This document shows, piece by piece, positions 58,171 to 64,000 of a DNA stretch of 64,000 nt (its first letter is position 1; each line of letters starts with the position of its first letter). Origin of the DNA: JAKJBL01 sp964461335. GTDB lineage: Bacteria; Bacillota; Clostridia; Christensenellales; CAG-138. The notes beneath the pieces are model-generated. The model saw nothing but the letters and a program-made list of their open reading frames with translations, was not told the origin of the DNA and ran no database searches. Position numbers and translations under genes: made by a program. Where the stretch lies: contig CAYWTY010000002.1 of NCBI GenBank assembly GCA_964461335.1, positions 1 through 64,000 of the forward strand, given 5' to 3'.

Positions 58171-60389
58171 GATTTTTTAACAATCAGCTTCTGCGCAAGC
58201 TCATTAATGCGCAGCCAAAGCGAGCTGTAACGCCTGCGCATACGCTTGTTTTCAACCATCTGGTATACGCTTGCCCATTTGCCTACAATAACAACCTGCG
58301 CTCTTGCGCGTGTTACAGCAGTATAAAGGAGGTTTCGCGTCATTAGCATTGGCGGGCCGCTAAAAAGCGGCAGCACAACAATCGGGAACTCGCTGCCTTG
58401 GCTTTTATGTATGGATATGCAGTATGCAAGCTCAAGCTCCTCAAGCTTGCTAAACGGGTAGCTTGCCATGCGTTCATCGTCAAAAAGCACATCAAGCGTT
58501 TCTTTTTGTTTATCCAGCCGAAAAACTGTCCCAAGGTCGCCATTATAAACGCCGCTTCCAAGCTCAGGTATGCCTCCGCTGTTTATGCGCATCCAGTCCA
58601 TACGGTAGTCATTTTTTATTTGCATTACCTTGTCGCCCTCACGAAAGAGCGTTTCGTTAAATTCATGCTGCGCTTTATGGGGCGCAGGGGGGTTAAGCGC
58701 ACCTTGCAGGCGGATATTTAGCGTATTTACGCCAAGCTGCCCCTTTCTTGTAGGGGAAAGCACCTGAATATTGCGCTGTGGGTCTTGCGTAAGAGCATTT
58801 GATGTTTTGCCTTCGCATAGCGCAAGCACCTCAAGGAGCGCCAACTCCGCATCTTGGCACGAAATAAACACAAAATCCGAGGCAGGCTCTGGTTTGGGCA
58901 TTTTCCCTGCGTTTATACGCTGTGCGTTTTTCGCTATGCCGCTTCTATCCGCCTGTCTAAAGATTTCAGTTAAGCGAATTACAGAAAACGCGCCGCTTTT
59001 TATAATGTCGCTAAGCACAGTGCCAGCACCAACTGGCGGGAGCTGGTCAGCATCCCCAACCATTATAAGCCGCGTATTTTTAGGCAGCGCTAAAAGGAGC
59101 GCGTAAAAGAGCGGCAAATCCACCATGCTCATTTCATCAACAATTACCATGTTGTATTCGAGCGTGTTTTCCTCGTTGCGCAAAAAGCGAAGCTGACCCT
59201 CGCCTCCGTATTCGAGCAAACGGTGGATTGTTGAGGCTTCAAACCCTGTTGCCTCAGTCATGCGCTTTGCAGCGCGGCCTGTTGGTGCGCATAAGCAAAA
59301 ATCAAGCCCAAGGCGCGTAAGTATGTGGAGAATAAATTGCAGAATTGTTGTTTTGCCTGTGCCAGGGCCGCCTGTTATAACCATTGCGCCTTCATTAAGC
59401 GCAGCAACAACTGCCTCGCGCTGCTCATGTGCAAGCTCAATTTCTAAATTCTGCTCAAGCCTTAAAAGCGCCTCTTGTATATCAAGGCCAAGCGTTTGCT
59501 CACAGGCGCAAAGCGCAAGCAGCCGTTTTGCGCATTCTTTTTCCATATAATAAAGCGCGGGCAGGTAAATTGCATTAAACTCATCTGTTTGCGCACTTAT
59601 AAGGCTGCCTTCAAGAAGGAGGTCGCTAAGCTCATAAGTAACTGTATCCTCATCAACGCCAAGCATTTCTGAGCTAAGGCTTATAAGCGAATCTTCGGGA
59701 AGATATGTATGCCCCTCCTGCCTGCCATAAAGGAGCATGTAGCGAAGCCCAGCGCGGAGCCTGCGTTTTGAGTTATGCTCAATGCCAATTGCAGCTGCGA
59801 GTTTATCAGCAGTTTTAAAGCCTATTCCCTCAACATCTTCTATTAAGCTATATGGGTTTTCGTTAACTCTTGCAAGTGAGCCTGTCCCATAAAGCTCATA
59901 GAGCTTAAACGCCTGGCGTACACTTAGGCCATAGCTTGTAAGCCCCATCATAACATCGCGCTGTACGCGCTGCTCAAAGAAGGAATCTGCAATTCTTTTA
60001 TATCTAACGCGCCCTATTCCTGGCAGCTCCATTAGTCGCTTTGGCTCTTCTTCAAGCACCTTAAGCGTTTCCATGCCAAAATGCTCAACAATAAGCTTAG
60101 CTGTTGCAGCGCCGACACCTTTTATAAGCCCGCTTCCAAGGTAGCCTTCAAGCGCTCCAAGCGAGGCGGGTGCAAGCGTAATGCAAGACTCCGCTTTAAA
60201 CTGCCTGCCATAAGTCTTGTGTTCAACATAAATTCCGTTTAATTCTACACGCTCGCCTTGCGTGCATAAAGGGAGCGTGCCAACAGCTGTTGTAGCTTCC
60301 CCTGCTGCATCTGTTACTTCAATAACAGACCAGCCGTTTTCCGCATTGCGGTATATAACCCGGCTGATTTCGCCGACTAATTGTTCCAT
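58161..60389 (-). CDS. recD2: ATP-dependent RecD2-like DNA helicase
   Basis: Superfamily 1B 5'-3' helicase of 742 residues. An OB-like and helix-hairpin-helix N-terminal part (LPGIGRVRYKRI near residue 110) precedes Walker A GGPGTGKTT, Walker B VDEMSMVD, QLPPVG and ending motif VI-like YTAVTRARAQV. Start 60389 (MEQLVGEIS) follows GGAGGG. Confidence 0.96.
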   Translation of the reverse strand: MEQLVGEISRVIYRNAENGWSVIEVTDAAGEATTAVGTLPLCTQGERVELNGIYVEHKTYGRQFKAESCITLAPASLGALEGYLGSGLIKGVGAATAKLIVEHFGMETLKVLEEEPKRLMELPGIGRVRYKRIADSFFEQRVQRDVMMGLTSYGLSVRQAFKLYELYGTGSLARVNENPYSLIEDVEGIGFKTADKLAAAIGIEHNSKRRLRAGLRYMLLYGRQEGHTYLPEDSLISLSSEMLGVDEDTVTYELSDLLLEGSLISAQTDEFNAIYLPALYYMEKECAKRLLALCACEQTLGLDIQEALLRLEQNLEIELAHEQREAVVAALNEGAMVITGGPGTGKTTILQFILHILTRLGLDFCLCAPTGRAAKRMTEATGFEASTIHRLLEYGGEGQLRFLRNEENTLEYNMVIVDEMSMVDLPLFYALLLALPKNTRLIMVGDADQLPPVGAGTVLSDIIKSGAFSVIRLTEIFRQADRSGIAKNAQRINAGKMPKPEPASDFVFISCQDAELALLEVLALCEGKTSNALTQDPQRNIQVLSPTRKGQLGVNTLNIRLQGALNPPAPHKAQHEFNETLFREGDKVMQIKNDYRMDWMRINSGGIPELGSGVYNGDLGTVFRLDKQKETLDVLFDDERMASYPFSKLEELELAYCISIHKSQGSEFPIVVLPLFSGPPMLMTRNLLYTAVTRARAQVVIVGKWASVYQMVENKRMRRRYSSLWLRINELAQKLIVKKSCT

Positions 60390-60575
60390 GCATCCCTCCA
60401 TGGCGGATTTTGCATAGCCATACTTCACTATTATAGAGGTTTTTCGCAAAGTATAAAAGCAAAAGCAGTTTAAAAACCAAATTTTGCGAAATGAGGTGTG
60501 ATTTAGCTAGCGTAAGGTGTGTGTTTTGGGGTTAGTATAGCAAATGATGCAGTTGATTTTTAGGAGTGTATATAT

Positions 60576-61199
60576 TTGAGGCTGAGTGTTGTACTTATAT
60601 GCTGTTTGTTTATTCTTTGCGTTACGCGTGCTATTGAGAAGCCCCTTTTGCGGCTTGGCCACAATGCAGAGTCATGGGCTGCGCTAACTCTCCTGCTTCT
60701 TGCATTAAATGCAATAACTTTCCGGCCTATGGTAGAGCTTTCAATAAACCCTGCCTCAATTTTGCTATGTATTGTTACAGCTGCAGTTGCGCTTAAATGC
60801 TCAGGGTTTTCCTGCTTAGCTCAAGCAGTTGCGCTTGCAGTACCTAGCGGGCTTTGTATGCTTGCTGTTTCACGCCTTATGGCATCGGGCTTTATAGATT
60901 TAGCTGAGCCTGGCTTAGTGCTTGCACTTTGCAGTGTGGTTTTTATGCTTGGGTTGAGGCATAGCCCAGCAGCTGCGCTCTTTGGGGTTGCGCTTGCACC
61001 TGTGCTCCTTGCTGTTTTTGAAGCAGGGCTAGACCTATATGCGTTTGGTTATGCTGTTATACAGCTTGGCGCACCTCTTGCATTTGACGCACAGCTTGCA
61101 GGTTTATTTATAATAGGGATACTCTTTGCCTTTGTCTTTAACAGGGGCAAGAGAAGTGTTGGCATAAAAAAAGCAGGGCGCGCTTCTGCACGCCCATAA
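60576..61199 (+). CDS. Uncharacterised membrane protein
   Basis: 207 residues, about six hydrophobic segments between residues 3 and 192, then a basic tail. Not recognised. TTG start with TAGGAGTG 7-8 bases upstream; no ATG is near. Converges on rpsR, 11 bases away. Confidence 0.7.
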   Translation: MRLSVVLICCLFILCVTRAIEKPLLRLGHNAESWAALTLLLLALNAITFRPMVELSINPASILLCIVTAAVALKCSGFSCLAQAVALAVPSGLCMLAVSRLMASGFIDLAEPGLVLALCSVVFMLGLRHSPAAALFGVALAPVLLAVFEAGLDLYAFGYAVIQLGAPLAFDAQLAGLFIIGILFAFVFNRGKRSVGIKKAGRASARP

Positions 61200-61210
61200 A
61201 CTTCTATTAT

Positions 61211-61453
61211 TCAGTCTAAAACGTAGGGAAGAAGGGCGACTACGCGAGCGCGCTTAATTGCTATTGCAAGCTCGCGCTGGTGTTTTGCGCACACGCCAGA
61301 CATGCGTCTTGGCATGATTTTGCCCCGCTCAGTTATGCACTTGCGAAGGCGCGAAACATCTTTATAGTCGATATACTCCGTCTTATCCACGCAGAACTGA
61401 CATACCTTGCGCCGTCTGCGAAAACCGCGCGGCCGCTGTTTGCGTTCTTCCAT
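61211..61453 (-). CDS. rpsR: 30S ribosomal protein S18
   Basis: 80 residues. CQFC and C-x-x-H pattern (CAKH) show the zinc-binding form of S18. Third gene of rpsF-ssb-rpsR. Confidence 0.98.
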   Translation of the reverse strand: MEERKQRPRGFRRRRKVCQFCVDKTEYIDYKDVSRLRKCITERGKIMPRRMSGVCAKHQRELAIAIKRARVVALLPYVLD

Positions 61454-61483
61454 TGGATATCCTCCTGTAATCAGCTTATCTTC

Positions 61484-61897
61484 TTAAAAGGGCAGCTCAT
61501 CGTTGACATTTTCAAAGCCAAACTCTTCAAATGCTGCTTTTGGGGAACCTGCAGTATACGTAGGTGCATCTTCTTGGTGGCTCTTGGGCGTTAGGAACTC
61601 AACTTCATCTGCATTAACCTCAAGCGAGAGGCGTGTTGTGCCATCGCTTGCTTCATAGAGGCGTGGCTGCAGCTCGCCAACAACTGCTACTTTCCGCCCC
61701 TTTGCAAGGTATTTCTGGCAGGTTTCTCCGAGTTGGCGCCAAGCGCTTACACGGAAAAAGTCTGTCTGCCGCTCACCGCCTGAAGAAGAGTAGCGGCGCG
61801 AGACAGCAACTGAGAAGGAACATACTGAAACTCCGCTTGTTGTTGTGCGTGTTTCAGGGTCACGAGTCAGGTTGCCTATGATAAAAAGTTTGTTCAT
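61484..61897 (-). CDS. ssb: Single-stranded DNA-binding protein
   Basis: 137 residues. OB fold begins MNKLFIIGNLTRDPETR; C-terminal tip DELPF matches the acidic partner-binding tail. Between rpsF and rpsR. Confidence 0.97.
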   Translation of the reverse strand: MNKLFIIGNLTRDPETRTTTSGVSVCSFSVAVSRRYSSSGGERQTDFFRVSAWRQLGETCQKYLAKGRKVAVVGELQPRLYEASDGTTRLSLEVNADEVEFLTPKSHQEDAPTYTAGSPKAAFEEFGFENVNDELPF

Positions 61898-61938
61898 TGC
61901 TCAACCGCCTTTCCGTAGCCTTTTTGCGTTATGATGCC

Positions 61939-62226
61939 TTAGTGCGTTCTTCTTGTTACCATGTAGCGCAGTATGGCTTCATCGATGCCCAAATTGCGCT
62001 CAAGCTCTTTTGGGAGCTCAGGAGCGCTCGAGAAATTCATCAGTACATAATAGCCTTCGGTTTTATAATCGATAGGATATGCAAGGCGGGTCTTTCCCCA
62101 TTCATCGAGTTTTTCCACCTCGCCGCCATTGGCGCTTACTATGTCGGAATACTTTTGGATTGTTGCTTTTAAGCTTGACTCCTCAAGTTCCGTAGTGATG
62201 ATGTAGAGCACTTCATATGCGTTCAC
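61939..62226 (-). CDS. rpsF: 30S ribosomal protein S6
   Basis: 95 residues from a GTG start at 62226 (protein begins with NAYEVLYII after the initiator). AAGGAGGTG is 7 bases upstream. First gene of the operon. Confidence 0.97.
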   Translation of the reverse strand: MNAYEVLYIITTELEESSLKATIQKYSDIVSANGGEVEKLDEWGKTRLAYPIDYKTEGYYVLMNFSSAPELPKELERNLGIDEAILRYMVTRRTH

Positions 62227-62253
62227 GCATTTCACCTCCTTATGGTCTAAAGT

Positions 62254-62278
62254 GGCCCGGCAAAACACATGCCGAGCA
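62254..62278 (-). promoter_or_regulatory. Possible S6:S18-binding leader hairpin
   Basis: Minus-strand GCTCGGCA and TTGCCGGGC pair; the right side contains CCG. S6:S18-responsive leaders with a CCG are known before rpsF in many bacteria; whether this one belongs to that family is inference. Confidence 0.4.
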
Positions 62279-62299
62279 AGAAGGACATTGGCAAGAGCA

Positions 62300-62328
62300 A
62301 TTGTAGCACATAGCTAAAGTCTTGGCAA
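62300..62328 (-). promoter_or_regulatory. Sigma-A promoter of rpsF-ssb-rpsR
   Basis: TTGCCA (62323-62328), 17-base spacer, TACAAT (62300-62305) on the minus strand, about 75 bases before rpsF. Confidence 0.75.
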
Positions 62329-62423
62329 GTATTGCAAAAGGCAGGGTGCTTTTTTAACTAAAGGGTCATTGCAAAACACAATCTAATGATATGCAATTTG
62401 CAGCCCCTTCTATTGTGCTGTTC

Positions 62424-62813
62424 TCATTTAGTAAATGAACCTGTCTCAATTAAATTACCCTCAGGGTCTGCAACATAGCAAGTCCGCTGTCCCCACGGTT
62501 CTGTTGTAGGCTCTAAGACAGGCGTTGCACCTTTTGAAACGACTCTTTTAAATGAATCATCTACTGCAGCGTAATTTTCAACACTCATAGCAATTTCATA
62601 ATGACCATTTATGCCATTAGCATAAGAAAATGGTCTTTTTGCCATCTTCTCAAAATCACTTCTGCGGAAAAGCAGAAATAGAGTCCCGTCTTTCACCAGA
62701 TAAACATTGCTTGTATTTTCTTCTTCTTTGATTTCAAAGCAAAGCACATCACGATAAAACCGCACCATAGAAGGCATATCTTGCACAAAAATCCCGAAAC
62801 CATCTAATTTCAT
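62424..62813 (-). CDS. VOC family protein (glyoxalase/bleomycin resistance fold)
   Basis: 129 residues, KLDGFGIFVQDMPSMVRFYRDVL and GQRTCYVADPEGNLIE are typical of the vicinal oxygen chelate fold. Codons look more AT-rich than neighbours. GGGAG precedes the ATG, and the remnant of a GyrI-like gene lies directly upstream. Substrate unknown. Confidence 0.88.
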   Translation of the reverse strand: MKLDGFGIFVQDMPSMVRFYRDVLCFEIKEEENTSNVYLVKDGTLFLLFRRSDFEKMAKRPFSYANGINGHYEIAMSVENYAAVDDSFKRVVSKGATPVLEPTTEPWGQRTCYVADPEGNLIETGSFTK

Positions 62814-62825
62814 AAGTTTTTCTCC

Positions 62826-62978
62826 CTATTTTCTTTTTACAGGATGGCGCAATACAGTTTTCATCTTTTCAACATCAACTTTTCGTGGGTCAGAAATGTA
62901 AATTTCATGGTGACGGCGAGTGTCTGATAAATCGCTTTGCAAGCCGAACGCCTTTAGGCGGCCGGCCTGCGCTTTCAT
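62826..62978 (-). pseudogene. Remnant of a GyrI-like domain protein (C-terminal fragment)
   Basis: A 50-codon stretch with no ribosome site whose last about 30 residues (RRHHEIYISDPRKVDVEKMK, VLRHPV) resemble the end of GyrI-like small-molecule-binding proteins. The rest of the gene is absent. Confidence 0.55.
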
Positions 62979-62999
62979 CTTAAATATATTCAGGGTTTA

Positions 63000-64000
63000 C
63001 TAACCCCTGCCTTTTTTATACATGTTGCCATGAGGTTCAAGCTCAAGCTCTATATTGCGCGATACCATATTAACTGAGCTAACGCGCACCTTAACTTCAT
63101 CCCCAAGCCTGAAGCTTTGCCCGCTGTTTCTCCCGACCATACGGTAGTTCTTTTCATCGTGGACATAGTAGTCGTCGTCAATTGTGCTTACGCGTACCAG
63201 TCCTTCTGCCGTATTGTCGAGCTCTACGAAAAAACCGAAGGACACTACCCCGGAAATTATGCCTGCAAAGCTTTCGCCTATGCGCTCCTTCATATATTCG
63301 CATTTTTTCAGCTCCTCAACTGCGCGCTCAGCTTCCATTGCAAGCCGCTCACTCTTGCTCGTACTTTGCGCAATTGCACTAAGGCGCTCATTAAGCTTTG
63401 CAGTTTGTTTCTCGTTTAGGCCGCCGTGAAGCATAAGTTTTATTATGCGGTGGCAAAGCAAGTCCGGGTATCGCCTTATTGGCGCAGTAAAGTGGCAGTA
63501 GCGCGTGCAGGCAAGGCCAAAGTGGCCAAGGCATCTTTCGCTGTAACGCGCTTTTTGCATTGCGCGCAGCACAACCTTATTAACAACATTTTCTTCTTTT
63601 GTGTTTTTAGCTGCGCTTAGCACCTTCTCTATATTGCGCGGCTGCACATCTTTAAGGTTTCGAATACTGTAACCGAGCGTTTGAAGGAAGGTATTAAGCT
63701 CAATGAGCTTCTCCCTTTCAGGCTGTTCATGCACACGGTATAAAAAGGGGCTTTTAAGGTCGTACATATGCTCTGCTACTGTTTCATTTGCAATTAGCAT
63801 ACATTCTTCAATAATGCTCTCTGAAATACCGCGTTCCGCTTTCCCAAGGGTTATGGGCTTGCCCGTTTCATCAAGTTCAAGGTCTGCCTCTGCAATGTCA
63901 AAGTCAATGCTTCCGCGCTTATGGCGCTTTGCTTTAAGTAAGCCTGCAAGAAGCTCAAGCTCAGTTAAAGCAGGCACGAGTTCAGCGTATTTTTGCTTTA
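63000..64000 (-). CDS. rnr: Ribonuclease R, C-terminal part (runs off the window)
   Basis: 3'-5' exoribonuclease. The frame stays open to base 64000, so the start lies outside. The RNB catalytic domain end (IDFDIAEADL, IEECMLIANETVAEH, FTAPIRRYPDLLCHRI) and a C-terminal S1 domain (about the last 85 residues, GIISGVVSFGFFVELDN) are visible. Confidence 0.95.
   Translation of the reverse strand, partial: KQKYAELVPALTELELLAGLLKAKRHKRGSIDFDIAEADLELDETGKPITLGKAERGISESIIEECMLIANETVAEHMYDLKSPFLYRVHEQPEREKLIELNTFLQTLGYSIRNLKDVQPRNIEKVLSAAKNTKEENVVNKVVLRAMQKARYSERCLGHFGLACTRYCHFTAPIRRYPDLLCHRIIKLMLHGGLNEKQTAKLNERLSAIAQSTSKSERLAMEAERAVEELKKCEYMKERIGESFAGIISGVVSFGFFVELDNTAEGLVRVSTIDDDYYVHDEKNYRMVGRNSGQSFRLGDEVKVRVSSVNMVSRNIELELEPHGNMYKKGRG

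Noticed and set aside
60866..60881. parS-like TGTTTCACG in the membrane-protein gene
   Set aside because: Nine matching bases are expected about once by chance in both strands of a window this size, and the right half does not match.
1..64000. CRISPR arrays, rRNA genes, complete insertion sequences
   Set aside because: No regularly spaced repeats with unique spacers, no rRNA-like sequence and no transposase were seen in the window.

Overview
The window reads as ordinary chromosome from a spore-forming member of the Bacillota, most likely class Clostridia. The evidence is the sporulation set (spoIIAA-spoIIAB-sigF, spo0A, spoIIID, a SipL-like coat morphogenesis protein, a SpoVB-like flippase), the Firmicute-type gene order noc-rsmG-mnmG, the order spoVB-mazG-hup and yabE-rsmA, and a Flp/Tad pilus locus carrying clostridial-style cyclic-di-GMP riboswitches. 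I cannot name a genus from sequence alone. Most genes have strong Shine-Dalgarno sites, and several share start/stop overlaps.

Layout. 0-7.3 kb: a short alanyl-tRNA synthetase, an SDR oxidoreductase, a nitroreductase, a TSUP permease, a SipL-like protein and a solute-binding protein with no visible permease. 7.3-13 kb: the spoIIA operon meets noc-rsmG-mnmG tail to tail. 13-25 kb: DUF362 ferredoxin-like protein, metallo-beta-lactamase fold protein, SPFH protein, spoVB-mazG-hup, serS, argS, rsmA, yabE, DUF4364. 25-29.4 kb: tRNA-Val and tRNA-Gln flanking a probable structured RNA, a HigBA-type toxin-antitoxin pair with its own operator-promoter, the kbl-tdh threonine degradation pair, a MITE-like repeat and a 103-nt element that folds as a perfect four-way junction. 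29.4-37.8 kb: 8-oxoguanine glycosylase, a flavin-binding protein, spo0A, an HD protein, an LCP ligase, an orphan phage terminase pair, and a metallo-beta-lactamase fold gene whose 3' end is triplicated. 38-43.3 kb: lipoate ligase, KtrAB potassium uptake with foreign-looking codon use, a two-subunit fumarase, an Smr protein and a 53-residue conserved-looking protein. 43.3-53.1 kb: the Tad pilus locus on the minus strand. 53.2-64 kb: MsrAB, a VanY-like peptidase, a glycine-rich surface protein, a DapB-like protein, spoIIID, comF, recD2, rpsF-ssb-rpsR, a VOC protein, a GyrI-like remnant and the 3' part of rnr, which runs off the window.

How genes work together. The Tad locus contains a TadG-like/polymer-forming protein, prepilin peptidase, Flp pilin, TadE, RcpC, TadZ, TadA, TadB, TadC, a DUF192 protein and a coiled-coil protein. 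It is preceded by a canonical sigma-A promoter and a c-di-GMP-I (GEMM-I) riboswitch with a clear terminator; a second c-di-GMP-I aptamer lies between the first gene and the prepilin peptidase. From base pairing I infer the two may switch with opposite sign. The sporulation genes are scattered but carry 0A-box-like sites upstream of spoIIAA and spo0A.

The observations I consider most worth following are the paired c-di-GMP riboswitches inside one pilus operon, the exact four-way junction element after the glycosylase gene, the structured RNA between two tRNAs, the Noc-like site next to noc, and the terminase pair with no other phage genes nearby.
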